Shown: one piece after another, positions 15,413-23,954 of the stretch
Layout of the letters: each line of letters starts with the position of its first letter
How positions within the stretch are numbered: the stretch's first letter is position 1
Assembly: GCA_016342595.1 (NCBI GenBank)
Contig: JAEINY010000051.1
Coordinates: 1 to 32,138 of the forward strand
From: Marinilabiliaceae bacterium
Lineage (GTDB): Bacteria; Bacteroidota; Bacteroidia; Bacteroidales; Marinilabiliaceae
DNA: 32,138 nucleotides
Direction: 5' to 3'
Notes under the pieces: model-generated
The model's input: only the letters and a program-made list of their open reading frames with translations
What the model was told of the DNA's origin: nothing
Databases searched by the model: none
Position numbers and translations under genes: made by a program

Positions 15413-16030
15413 ATGTTAATACTAGGTGCAGGTGGCCATGCCAAGGAAGTTCTTGAAGTGTTAAGACTCAATAACTATAAAAATGATATTGTTTTTTTTG
15501 ACAATATTACTCCCGATGAAAAGTGGCCCTCAATATTTCAATATTTTAGAAGGATTTATTGCTTTAATGAATTAAAAGAACATTTTACAAAAACTCCAGA
15601 TTTTATTGTTGGTGTTGGTGGTATAAAAGCAAAGCAAGCCTTGTGGCAAAAAGCCATTTGTGCAGGAGGTAAAGCCTCAATGCTACTATCTTGCAATGCC
15701 TCCATTGGCACCTTAAATAATAATATTGGAGAAGGAACTACCATAATGCAGTTCACTTTTGTTAGTTCAGATGTTAAAATTGGCAAGGCAGTATTAATCA
15801 ATGCCAGAGCCAATATCCATCATGATGTTACCATTGGTGATTTCTCAGAAATTGCCCCATCGGCAATGCTATTGGGGCGATGCAAAATTGGGAATAACAC
15901 TTTTATTGGTGCCGGAGCAATTGTATTACCTGATATAATTGTGGGTGATAATTGTACAATTGGAGCCGGTAGTGTTGTCACTAAAAATGTACAAAATAAT
16001 CAAATTGTGAAAGGTAACCCAGCAAAATAA
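15413..16030 (+). CDS. NeuD/PglD-type sugar O/N-acyltransferase
   Basis: This 205-residue protein has an N-terminal Rossmann-like NDP-sugar-binding part (MLILGAGGHAKEVLEVL) and a C-terminal left-handed beta-helix. NIHHDVTIGDFSEIAPSAMLLG contains the His pair H136-H137 followed by Asp; one of these is the expected catalytic base as in PglD. IGNNTFIGAGAIVLPDIIVGDNCTIGAGSVVTKNV gives the hexapeptide turns. It likely uses acetyl-CoA to acylate the amino group installed by the neighbouring aminotransferase. Length is typical for PglD/NeuD (about 200-215). Confidence 0.9.
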   Translation: MLILGAGGHAKEVLEVLRLNNYKNDIVFFDNITPDEKWPSIFQYFRRIYCFNELKEHFTKTPDFIVGVGGIKAKQALWQKAICAGGKASMLLSCNASIGTLNNNIGEGTTIMQFTFVSSDVKIGKAVLINARANIHHDVTIGDFSEIAPSAMLLGRCKIGNNTFIGAGAIVLPDIIVGDNCTIGAGSVVTKNVQNNQIVKGNPAK

Positions 16031-16039
16031 ATTATAAAA

Positions 16040-16780
16040 ATGAAGAATCATCTTATTACAATAAAAAAGCATATACATAAAAGATTAAAACGAAAATTCT
16101 CAATTCTTGACAGAGAAACAATAGCTGCCTCATTTCTTAAGGGAACAGGTATAGAAATCGGTGCAATGGATATGCCCTTACATGTTCCATCAGTCATTGA
16201 TGTAAAATATCTCGATAGAATAAATAAAGAAGAACAATTAAAGATATTCAGTAATCTTAACACGAAAACACTAAAGGAAGCCGACATCATTGATGATTGC
16301 GAAACAATGAAAAGCGTTGGAGAAAATTCTTTCGATTTTATCATCGCTAATCATGTAATAGAGCATTTGGAAAATCCAATATTAGCTCTTTTGAATTGGA
16401 TTAAAGTTCTGAAACAAGATGGTATAATCTTTTTAGCTATTCCTGATAAAAGATACACCTTTGATTGTAAGAGAAATACAACCACTTATGAACATTTGTT
16501 AAATGATTATGAAAATGGAATTTTAACTTCCAGGGAAGACCATTATTTCGACTTTGTTAAAAATACAACATGGGGAGAAAACAAGGACCATGATGGCATT
16601 TTAAAGCAAATAGAATACCTTAAATCAATAAACTTTTCCATTCACTATCATGTTTGGGATCACACTCAGTTTTTAGTCTTTATTACCAAGTTAATAAACG
16701 ACTTCAAAATTCCTTGTTCATTAGAATTTGCATGCCGTTTAAATAACACAAATGAAAACATATACATCCTCAGAAAATAA
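16040..16780 (+). CDS. Class I SAM-dependent methyltransferase
   Basis: The protein has 246 residues. GIEIGAMDMPLHVPSV is motif I for SAM binding. ADIIDDCETMKSVGENSFDFIIANHVIEHLENPILAL contains the post-I acidic residues and the IEHLENP signature of Methyltransf_11-type proteins. LKQDGIIFLAIPDKRYTFD is motif III. It would methylate a sugar hydroxyl or an end group of the glycan. In some ABC-exported O-antigens a terminal methyl group is the stop signal read by Wzt, so chain-length capping is an attractive but unproven role. It sits 9 nt after the acetyltransferase gene and 2 nt before the next. Confidence 0.88.
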   Translation: MKNHLITIKKHIHKRLKRKFSILDRETIAASFLKGTGIEIGAMDMPLHVPSVIDVKYLDRINKEEQLKIFSNLNTKTLKEADIIDDCETMKSVGENSFDFIIANHVIEHLENPILALLNWIKVLKQDGIIFLAIPDKRYTFDCKRNTTTYEHLLNDYENGILTSREDHYFDFVKNTTWGENKDHDGILKQIEYLKSINFSIHYHVWDHTQFLVFITKLINDFKIPCSLEFACRLNNTNENIYILRK

Positions 16781-16782
16781 TA

Positions 16783-17928
16783 ATGATACAAAACTTTATT
16801 CCTCAATCACTTAAGCCCCTACTTCGTTTTTTATATTACAAAAATGAACGAGAAAAGGTATTTCGTGAAATAAAAATCAGGCGGCAACAAAATAATATTC
16901 TTAGTACCTACCAACTAAATTCAATTGAAAACCTTATTGTATTCTTGTGCGAAGGAACGAATTGGTTCACTGGAAAAGATGATATCTCAGGTGGTATTTT
17001 AAGTATTGCTTCTATTTATGAAGAAACAAGGAAACTAACTTCAATTCATAATTCATTTGTGATAATGGCCACTCATCCCGATGCCCACCTTCTTTTCAAG
17101 CATACTCAATTTCCGAATGATATTCCTGTTTTTAGGTTTTCACAACTGAAGTTATTTCGAAATTTAAAATCAGTCATGATTCATGTTCCGGAATATCAGT
17201 TCAATAAAAACTTAACAGATAGATTTAAATCCACTTTCCAGTATCTATGTGTAAAAAACATACACATCAACATACTTAACCAAAGGATTGACATAATGCC
17301 TTCTCCATCAATTATTAATTCTATATCTAAGGAAGGTTTTTATATTACTCAGACAACCGCCCATGAGCAGTATTCCACTCTTAAAAATCGACAAAAATAT
17401 GGAATACCACTCCACAAATTGTCTGTTTATGCTACCCCAGAAAGATATGCTTTTAATAAATTGGAGAGAAAAGAGAACTTAATTCTGGTATCTCCTGACG
17501 AGGTTGAACACAAAAAAAGCATACTCCAAAAGCTCAAGGAAGAACTTCCATATTACACTATAAGAATTATAAATGGAATCAGCTATATGGAATACCTTGA
17601 ACTGGTAAGTAAAGCTAAATTCACCATTACCTTTGGTGAAGGTTTAGACTTCTATTTTATTGAAACAATTTATTCTGGTGGTATTTCTTTCGCTAAGTAC
17701 AATAGAGAGTTCTTTACCGCAGACTTTGAAAAACTGGAAGGGATCTTTGATACCTATGAAGATATGCACCAAAAAATTTGCGCAGTTATTAAACAATTAG
17801 ATGAATCGGAACAGATGTACAAAGCAACAAATAAAAAACAATTCAACGCTTGTCATAAAATTTACAATGCAAAATTTTACAATGAAAATCTAGTTCGCTT
17901 TTATCGAAAACAATTCTCTTATAGCTAA
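16783..17928 (+). CDS. Unrecognised protein, possibly GT-B glycosyltransferase-like
   Basis: I do not recognise this 381-residue protein with confidence. The N-terminus is basic with a helical stretch (FLYYKNEREKVFREIKIRRQQN). The middle has CEGTNWFTGKDDISGGILSIASIYEET, unlike common GT motifs. The C-terminal half, with ENLILVSPDEVEHKKSIL and then KAKFTITFGEGLDFYFIETIYSGGISFAKYN, looks like the second Rossmann domain of a GT-B enzyme with a glutamate in the donor site. No signal peptide or membrane span is seen. Its position within a glycosyltransferase run supports a glycan-related role. A hairpin at 17964-17993 follows it. Confidence 0.55.
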   Translation: MIQNFIPQSLKPLLRFLYYKNEREKVFREIKIRRQQNNILSTYQLNSIENLIVFLCEGTNWFTGKDDISGGILSIASIYEETRKLTSIHNSFVIMATHPDAHLLFKHTQFPNDIPVFRFSQLKLFRNLKSVMIHVPEYQFNKNLTDRFKSTFQYLCVKNIHINILNQRIDIMPSPSIINSISKEGFYITQTTAHEQYSTLKNRQKYGIPLHKLSVYATPERYAFNKLERKENLILVSPDEVEHKKSILQKLKEELPYYTIRIINGISYMEYLELVSKAKFTITFGEGLDFYFIETIYSGGISFAKYNREFFTADFEKLEGIFDTYEDMHQKICAVIKQLDESEQMYKATNKKQFNACHKIYNAKFYNENLVRFYRKQFSYS

Positions 17929-17963
17929 ATTCAGCGATCATTTTGCTTTGAAACAAAATAATA

Positions 17964-17993
17964 AAAAAGAGAAATTAGTATTCTTCTCTTTTT
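17964..17993 (+). terminator. AT-rich stem-loop with T-tract, possible terminator
   Basis: A perfect 10-bp stem (AAAAAGAGAA and TTCTCTTTTT) with a 10-nt loop lies in the 87-nt gap after the 16783-17928 gene. The right arm ends in T residues, as in a factor-independent terminator, but the stem is very AT-rich and weak. The next genes have no clear promoter, so partial termination or mRNA-end protection is as likely as full termination. Confidence 0.4.
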
Positions 17994-18015
17994 CATTTCC
18001 AAATGACTAAAAATA

Positions 18016-19014
18016 ATGAAAATATCCATCATAACACCTTCTTATAATCAAGGTCATTTCATTGAAGAAACTATCCAATCAGTGATAAACCAAGGATATC
18101 AAGATATGGAATACATTATTATTGATGGTGATAGCACAGACAATACAGTCAATATTATTGAAAAATACACAGACAAAATAACTTATTGGGTGAGTGAGCC
18201 TGATCATGGACAAACAAATGCCATCAATAAAGGATTTAAGCGTGCCACAGGCGATATTGTCACCTGGTTAAATAGTGATGATGTATTAGTTCCTGGTGCA
18301 TTACATAAGGTAGCAGATCAATTCGAAAACAATAAAGAACTGGTATGTCTTTTTGGCCAACAGATCGACTTCAATGAATTAGGTGAAACCTTAATTATTA
18401 AAAAGGTTAAACATCAACGCGAATGGTTGTACACTACCCCTTATTCACAGCCAAGTACTTTTTATAAAAGAAAAATATTTGAAGATATTGGCTATTTAGA
18501 TGAATCCCTCCATTTTTCAATGGACAACGATTTATTTAAAAGAATTGTTTTTTACAATTATCCCATTCTGTTTGTGGATGATGTTTACAGTAAATTTAGG
18601 TGGCATCAAGACTCCAAGTCCTCCAATTTAATGTCACTTTGCAGAGAAAACGACAAACTAATTCTCATAACTTTTTTGGAGAGTATTAACACGCCTATTT
18701 CAAATAAAATAATAGAGTTCCTGAAAAAAACTGACTTATTCCACAAACCCAGTAAACACTACTTGGTCAACTTAAAATTTTCAGATGATGATATTAGGTA
18801 TGCATTTACGCATTTTATTGCATTTTACATTGGACAATGGTACAATCATGCCGAATTTGATAAGGTGAGTCAAGCATTTAGTTTTTTTAAGGTAATTGAA
18901 GCTAAGAATTTAATTAATGAATGTGGACTAACTAATATTTATAAACGTCATAAATACATTCCAGGCAAATTCATTAAACTATTTCGGAAAATAAATCAAA
19001 AACGAAATGCCTAA
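18016..19014 (+). CDS. Family 2 glycosyltransferase
   Basis: This 332-residue GT-A enzyme starts MKISIITPSYNQGHFIEETIQSVINQGY. IIIDGDSTDNT is the nucleotide loop, SEPDHGQTNAINKGF is a hallmark of a WcaA-like GT2 subgroup, and the metal site is WLN-S87-D88-D89. SMDNDLFKRI in the middle provides the acceptor-side acidic pair. Its stop overlaps the next start by 8 nt. Donor unknown. Confidence 0.92.
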   Translation: MKISIITPSYNQGHFIEETIQSVINQGYQDMEYIIIDGDSTDNTVNIIEKYTDKITYWVSEPDHGQTNAINKGFKRATGDIVTWLNSDDVLVPGALHKVADQFENNKELVCLFGQQIDFNELGETLIIKKVKHQREWLYTTPYSQPSTFYKRKIFEDIGYLDESLHFSMDNDLFKRIVFYNYPILFVDDVYSKFRWHQDSKSSNLMSLCRENDKLILITFLESINTPISNKIIEFLKKTDLFHKPSKHYLVNLKFSDDDIRYAFTHFIAFYIGQWYNHAEFDKVSQAFSFFKVIEAKNLINECGLTNIYKRHKYIPGKFIKLFRKINQKRNA

Positions 19015-20248
19015 CCCCATAAAAATTGCCGTTGTAACAGAAGGATTCCCAAGAGTTTCGGAAACTTTTATTATAACGCATATAGCAGCTCTAATTGAAG
19101 CTGGTTTCGATGTAACTGTTTTCTCAACAGGATATAACAAAGCAGAGGATATTCATGCTCTTTTTAAAGAGTATAACATGAAAAGCATAACTCAGTACCG
19201 CCAAAATCCACACATCGGTATTAAGCGATACTTCCAAATCCCTCTTTTGTTTCTAAAAAACATAACGCATTGGCGTATTCTACTAAAATCTTTTTCTCCT
19301 CGCTTTTTTGGAACTTATGCCTTACGCGGTTATTTCTTTTATGATGTCTTATCGTTTATCACTGAAAAGAAATTTGATATAATACATTCTCATTTTGGTC
19401 CTAATGCATCTAAGGTAGGTTTTATAAGAAGCTTAGGATTAATGAAAGGCAAACATATTTGCACCTTTCATGGTCATGATGTAACAAATATAAAGGAAAT
19501 AAAATCTCATTATTGTTACCAACATTTAAAAGATGATCTATCAGAAGCTATTTTTGTAGTTAATTACACAAAAAAACTGTTTGCAGAAAGAGTTAAATAT
19601 AATTATCCCTTGCTAATTAACCCTGTGAGTATTAACACATCAGAAATAGAGTCTAAGTCAATTTACAGAAAGAATATTGAGTCACCTTTGCACATCGTAA
19701 CTGCTGGCAGATTAATTGATTGTAAAGGGCAAATAGAAACAACACAAGTTTGTATTGACTTAATAAATGAAGGGTATAATATTTACTATCACCTAATTGG
19801 GACTGGGGAGAATAAAGAAATTATAATTAAATTGATAAGGAGAGCTAATTGTTCTGCTCGTATTATTCTTCATGATTCTCAACCTCACGCTAATTTAATT
19901 GAAATTGTTAAAACTTGTGATGTACATATTTTATTTGGCAGAAAAGATAAAAATGAAATTATTGATGCACAAGGTACTGTTGTTCAAGAAGCACAGGCTA
20001 CAGGAACACCTGTTATTGTCTCAAATGGAGGTGGTTTACCTGAAGGAATGATAGCTAACCAAACAGGTATTGTTGTCCCTGAGAATGACACAAAAGCACT
20101 GAAGGATTCTATTCTCTTTTTTTATAATAATCCTGATAAAATAGAAAAAATGGGCATAGAGGGTAGAAGATTTGTTGAAGCAAATTATTCAAATGAAGTT
20201 GTTTACTCAAGGTTATTTAATATTTATAAACAAGTATTGAATGAATAG
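19007..20248 (+). CDS. Family 4 glycosyltransferase (WcaL-like)
   Basis: This 413-residue GT-B retaining enzyme has the SETFI motif of WcaL/AmsK-type transferases at its N-terminus (IAVVTEGFPRVSETFIITHIAAL). Next come FDIIHSHFGPNASKVGF, then HICTFHGHDVT. The C-terminal domain starts LHIVTAGRLIDCKGQ, and the donor site is EIIDAQGTVVQEAQATGTPVIVSNGGGLPEGM with the expected E-x7-E spacing. Members use UDP-hexoses or GDP-mannose. Overlap with both neighbours is 8 nt, implying coupled translation. Confidence 0.92.
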   Translation: MPNPIKIAVVTEGFPRVSETFIITHIAALIEAGFDVTVFSTGYNKAEDIHALFKEYNMKSITQYRQNPHIGIKRYFQIPLLFLKNITHWRILLKSFSPRFFGTYALRGYFFYDVLSFITEKKFDIIHSHFGPNASKVGFIRSLGLMKGKHICTFHGHDVTNIKEIKSHYCYQHLKDDLSEAIFVVNYTKKLFAERVKYNYPLLINPVSINTSEIESKSIYRKNIESPLHIVTAGRLIDCKGQIETTQVCIDLINEGYNIYYHLIGTGENKEIIIKLIRRANCSARIILHDSQPHANLIEIVKTCDVHILFGRKDKNEIIDAQGTVVQEAQATGTPVIVSNGGGLPEGMIANQTGIVVPENDTKALKDSILFFYNNPDKIEKMGIEGRRFVEANYSNEVVYSRLFNIYKQVLNE

Positions 20249-21191
20249 AATGCTAAAAGTATCGATCCTCATACCGCTTTATAATTCCGAAAAGTATATT
20301 GGTAAAACTATTCAATCAGCTATCAATCAAACGTATCCAAATATAGAAATTGTAATTATAGATGATGGTTCAACAGATAACAGCTTCCAACTTGCTAAGC
20401 AATTTGAATCAGGTCAGGTTAAAGTGTATCACCAAACTAATAAAGGTGCATCCTCAGCTAGAAATCTTGCTTTTAAATACAGTACAGGTGATTTAATCCA
20501 ATATTTAGATGCAGACGATTTACTCCATCCTGAAAAAATAGAGCTTCAAGTTTCTTCCTATCTAAACTATGATCACCAGACTATAATCAGTGGGACCTGG
20601 GGACGATTTAATAATGACATTAAAGATGTAATATGGGAAAAGCAAACTACAAACAAGGATTATAACAACCCAATAAACTGGCTAATTGATTCTTGGAATG
20701 GTTTAGGGATGGCTGCCATGCATAGCTGGCTTATTCCTCGTTATTTAATTGAAAAAGCAGGTCCCTGGAATGAATCTTTATCATTAAATGATGATGGTGA
20801 CTTTTTTTGTAGGGTGCTTTTACAAGCTGAGAGCATATCATTTGTACCAGATAGCAAAGTTTATTATCGCTCAAATATCAAAACGAGCTTGAGTCAGTTA
20901 CGATCAGATAAAGCTATAATGTCAGAGTTAAATTCTTACTATTTATACACTAAACATTGTCTGGCTATTTCCGATAGTACTGTACTCAAAAGAGCATTGG
21001 CAAACAACTACCTTCACTTTATTAATCAATACTACAACACACACAAGCACCTAACTAAAATTGCTGAAAAATATTTTTATGAATTAGAAGTGGGTAAGAT
21101 GTGGCCTATAGGAAGTAAGCGTTTTCAACAATTGGCAAAAATCATTGGGTATAAGGCTGCACTAACTATTAGACCATTACTAACCAAATAA
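20241..21191 (+). CDS. Family 2 glycosyltransferase
   Basis: This 316-residue GT-A enzyme begins with VSILIPLYNSEKYIGKTIQSAINQTYPNIE (read in two parts: first strand, then helix). The nucleotide loop is II-D41-D42-GSTDNS, GASSARNLA follows, and the metal site is YL-D90-A-D92-D93. LNDDGDFFCRVLL is the conserved acidic acceptor-side motif. The ATG at 20241 overlaps the previous stop by 8 nt; Met4 at 20250 is an alternative start just after that stop. Donor unknown. Confidence 0.91.
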   Translation: MNRMLKVSILIPLYNSEKYIGKTIQSAINQTYPNIEIVIIDDGSTDNSFQLAKQFESGQVKVYHQTNKGASSARNLAFKYSTGDLIQYLDADDLLHPEKIELQVSSYLNYDHQTIISGTWGRFNNDIKDVIWEKQTTNKDYNNPINWLIDSWNGLGMAAMHSWLIPRYLIEKAGPWNESLSLNDDGDFFCRVLLQAESISFVPDSKVYYRSNIKTSLSQLRSDKAIMSELNSYYLYTKHCLAISDSTVLKRALANNYLHFINQYYNTHKHLTKIAEKYFYELEVGKMWPIGSKRFQQLAKIIGYKAALTIRPLLTK

Positions 21192-21195
21192 AAAA

Positions 21196-21309
21196 ATGAA
21201 TAAAACTTCTCAAGCAATCATCATAAGCCCGTCAGGTTCATCTTTTACTCATGAAGCAGCTAACTATGGCAACAAAACTTTAAGAATTTTAAAGACCCCA
21301 AAATCATGA
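21196..21309 (+). CDS. Small ORF coupled (ATGA) to a glycosyltransferase gene; possible gene remnant
   Basis: A 37-codon ORF fills the 114-nt gap between two glycosyltransferase genes. Its stop TGA overlaps the next ATG as ATGA. The peptide has IIISPSG near its N-terminus, and the downstream protein begins with IVISPSGYYYG, so the ORF may be the decayed 5' end of a tandem-duplicated or replaced glycosyltransferase gene. After that motif the similarity fades. It could instead be a leader whose translation feeds ribosomes onto the next start. No family is recognisable. Confidence 0.35.
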   Translation: MNKTSQAIIISPSGSSFTHEAANYGNKTLRILKTPKS

Positions 21310-22358
21310 AAAAAACAATAGTAATAAGTCCATCTGGTTACTATTACGGTAGTGAGCAAATGCTGCACGAACACCTAATATATTCAGAAAAAAAGTTCAA
21401 GGTATTTGTCAAATCTCCTGGCTCCTATTTTGATATACTAAATAAAACGCAATTAAAGCATAAACTTGTAACCTACTCATCAACCAAACTATTATATCTA
21501 AAAGTTCTATTTCTCTTTTTTTTCAAAGGATACCAATCTTTATATGTTAACGAGGGAGGACATATCAGATTTGTTAAACTTCTTGCTAAAATTTATAAAT
21601 CAAAAAAGTTCATAGTTCATATTCGATTAGTTGAGGATACGAAAATTGAGAGACTCAAAGATTACCTTCCATCAAATATTCAACTAATATGTGTATCAAA
21701 ATTTATTGAACGTGAAATACTTAACAACAACCCAAATATTAAATACAAAAGGGTCACAACCGTACATGATTATTATATTACAAATGAAATTATTAAACCA
21801 ATTGATAAAGAAAAAGGAATTATTAAAGTAGGTATTATTGGAAGAGTTTCTACAGCAAAAGGAGTCAGTAAAGCTATGGAATTATTAAACTATTGGGATA
21901 AAAACATTGAGCTGCCAATAGAATTTTTTTATTATGGTGATGTAATAGATGACTCTGATGTATTACAATTTAAGGATGCGATAAAATCCTATAATAATGT
22001 AAAAGTTTACTTTAAAGGCTTTACTCCTGACAAAGAAGCCTTTTTCAGAACCTTTGATATAGTTATTCACTTCAATGCCTATGAACCTTTTCCACGTATT
22101 TATTTTGACTCAATGGCAAGATTAAAGCCTGTTCTGGGATTTGATTCTGGTGGTATAGGTGAACAAGCAAGAATATTTGGTTTTGAAAGAAATCTTATAA
22201 AACTAGATAAAAATTGGCAAGCAAACATGAGTAAAAAAATTACTGAAGTTTCTACAGATCTTTATAAACATCAATTAGCCATCTATAATCAACGGGAATT
22301 ATTTAATACAAAACTAAAAGTAGAAACGTACATCAATTCTATTGAGTCATACTTCTAA
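21306..22358 (+). CDS. GT-B (family 4-like) glycosyltransferase
   Basis: The protein has 350 residues. TIVISPSGYYYGSEQMLHEHL is an N-terminal loop like that of GT4 enzymes (GGAE-type position). YQSLYVNEGGHIRFVKLL and FIVHIRLVED follow. The C-terminal domain begins IIKVGIIGRVSTAKGVSKAMELL; KVYFKGF and a donor site FDIVIHFNAYEPFPRIYFDSMARLKPVLGFDSGGIGEQA complete it. The usual E-x7-E is replaced by an E-P-F-P-R-I-Y-F-D arrangement, so the family is diverged. Possibly translated by coupling from the small ORF just upstream. Confidence 0.83.
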   Translation: MKKTIVISPSGYYYGSEQMLHEHLIYSEKKFKVFVKSPGSYFDILNKTQLKHKLVTYSSTKLLYLKVLFLFFFKGYQSLYVNEGGHIRFVKLLAKIYKSKKFIVHIRLVEDTKIERLKDYLPSNIQLICVSKFIEREILNNNPNIKYKRVTTVHDYYITNEIIKPIDKEKGIIKVGIIGRVSTAKGVSKAMELLNYWDKNIELPIEFFYYGDVIDDSDVLQFKDAIKSYNNVKVYFKGFTPDKEAFFRTFDIVIHFNAYEPFPRIYFDSMARLKPVLGFDSGGIGEQARIFGFERNLIKLDKNWQANMSKKITEVSTDLYKHQLAIYNQRELFNTKLKVETYINSIESYF

Positions 22359-22367
22359 TATACTATA

Positions 22368-23729
22368 ATGTCCAAACTCGCCATTCTCCATTATCTCCCG
22401 CTGGAATATTATCCACCAGTTACTAATCTAATCGATTATATCGCCAATGAGCGAAGCGAAGATTTTAAGCGGGTTAAGGTGTTTAGTTGTAAGAATGTGA
22501 AAGGGAGAATCGACTTTAAGGTCGATAAGAGGTTCGTAGGTCAAGAGGTTGAAGGAAAAAGGGTACAGGGTGCAAGGTACGAGGTAGAAGAGGGAAAAGA
22601 ATATGAGGTAGAATGTGATATTAAGTCAGAAGTCAGAAGTCAGAAGTCCCGAAAAGTCAAATGCAAGACTCATGGGGGAAATAACCTAAGTGCTAAGAAT
22701 TACCAGCTACTAACTATCTTCAGATCTTCTTTCCCAAAAGAAACAGACAATAACCTGACCCGCCTATTCAAATACCTCCACTTTAACCTCATCACTATCG
22801 TCAGCCTAATTACCTACCGACCTACCGACCTACTATATTTCGAATCTTACTCCGCCTGGCCAGCCTATATCTACACCAGATATTTCAACCGTAATTGCCG
22901 CCTCTTTATTCACAACCATGAGTATGCCAGTAAGCAGTGGTACACCACAACCATGAGGCAAGTCAAGTACTTTCACTCACTTGAAAAAAAATGGCTCTAC
23001 CCCCAAGCTATCTGGATCAGTCAAACCAATGAAGATCGCTTGAAGTTTTTTCATCAGGATCACCCTAACCTCAAGCAAGAACAGTTGAAGATTATGCCTA
23101 ACTATCCGCCAAGAAGTTGGAAAGTGAATTTGGAGGACAATGGATTAGGGGAAGGTAGGAAAACTTCCACTTCTCAACAACACATAAGTCCTAATACCGA
23201 TAAGCTAAAACCTCTTAAACTGGTGTATGTCGGTTCACTATCATTTCAAACTACTTATTTAAAAGAATTGTGCGAATGGGTTTTAAATCATAATGGAAAA
23301 GTACAATTCGACATCTATGCCTACAATCTATATGAAGACGTAAAAACATACCTAAACGAACTTGGTTCATCTTTCATCAACTACTTTGAGCAAGGCATTG
23401 AATACAATGATCAACCAAAAGTATTATCCCAATACGATGTGGGCCTCATTCTCTACAAAGCCCATAATCCAAACTACACTTATAATGCTCCCAATAAACT
23501 ATTTGAATATTTGGCCTGTGATTTGGATGTGTGGTACCCGCATGTATTGAAAGGACCTCAACCCTATAATACAGCAAACACCTATCCCAAGGTTATTCCG
23601 GTTTACTTTGAACAGTTAAACCAATTTGACTGGAAAACAGCAACTGATCGGTCCAGGTGCAAACACCAACCTTCAAAGTATTTTTGCGAAGAGGTATATA
23701 GCGAGCTTATTGATGAGATCGTAAAATAA
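22368..23729 (+). CDS. GT-B glycosyltransferase with two repetitive insertions
   Basis: This 453-residue protein is longer than its 350-420-residue relatives. LAILHYLPLEYYPPVTNLIDYIA opens the first domain. FIHNHEYASKQWY and WISQTNEDRLKFF are in the first half, LKLVYVGSLSFQTTYLKELCEWV starts the second domain, and QYDVGLILYKAHNPNYTYNAPNKLFEYLACDLDVW is the donor site with the NKLFEYLA helix. Residues about 50-120 and 255-285 are low-complexity insertions. The first is encoded by 7-bp-periodic DNA at 22561-22588 and 22624-22648. A copy-number change of one heptad would shift the frame. The gene is somewhat richer in C than its upstream neighbours. It ends before a 225-nt gap. Confidence 0.82.
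   Translation: MSKLAILHYLPLEYYPPVTNLIDYIANERSEDFKRVKVFSCKNVKGRIDFKVDKRFVGQEVEGKRVQGARYEVEEGKEYEVECDIKSEVRSQKSRKVKCKTHGGNNLSAKNYQLLTIFRSSFPKETDNNLTRLFKYLHFNLITIVSLITYRPTDLLYFESYSAWPAYIYTRYFNRNCRLFIHNHEYASKQWYTTTMRQVKYFHSLEKKWLYPQAIWISQTNEDRLKFFHQDHPNLKQEQLKIMPNYPPRSWKVNLEDNGLGEGRKTSTSQQHISPNTDKLKPLKLVYVGSLSFQTTYLKELCEWVLNHNGKVQFDIYAYNLYEDVKTYLNELGSSFINYFEQGIEYNDQPKVLSQYDVGLILYKAHNPNYTYNAPNKLFEYLACDLDVWYPHVLKGPQPYNTANTYPKVIPVYFEQLNQFDWKTATDRSRCKHQPSKYFCEEVYSELIDEIVK
22561..22588 (+). repeat. Imperfect heptanucleotide array inside glycosyltransferase gene (first)
   Basis: Four consecutive 7-bp units of the type (a/g)GGT(a/g)(c/g)(a/g): gggtaca, gggtgca, aggtacg, aggtaga. The array is in-frame as it stands and encodes charged linker sequence. 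Similar heptads recur at 22624-22648 and 29770-29790. Confidence 0.65.
22624..22648 (+). repeat. Perfect heptanucleotide array inside glycosyltransferase gene (second)
   Basis: AGTCAGA is repeated three times without error, followed by a partial fourth unit (AGTC). Because 7 is not a multiple of 3, gain or loss of one unit would truncate the protein about one quarter of the way in. Three units may be too few for high-rate slippage. Confidence 0.8.
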
Positions 23730-23900
23730 ATTAGTGTCTTACACCTGATATTCGGACTTTTTATGGCAAAACATTGGGTACTGTTGTAATAATCTTGATA
23801 CTTTTCTGGGGTGACCAGGATAGGTCTACTAAAGGTCTAATTGTACATGCTTTCGGTAAACCTGATGCTGCCTTCGTCAGATTAGCAATTTAATCCTTGA

Positions 23901-23932
23901 TTGGAATTACCCAACAACTTTATTTACATTTG
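23901..23932 (+). promoter_or_regulatory. Candidate Bacteroidota sigma-ABfr promoter
   Basis: TACATTTG at 23925-23932 fits the -7 consensus TAnnTTTG. TTGG at 23901-23904 lies 20 nt upstream, in the place of the TTTG -33 box. Transcription would start about 6-8 nt downstream, giving a leader of roughly 15-17 nt before the ATG at 23955. It sits in the largest gap of the cluster's right half (23730-23954), where I see nothing else. This suggests a second transcript for the 23955-29291 module. Confidence 0.5.
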
Positions 23933-23954
23933 CAATATTTAATTTAAAAAAAAG

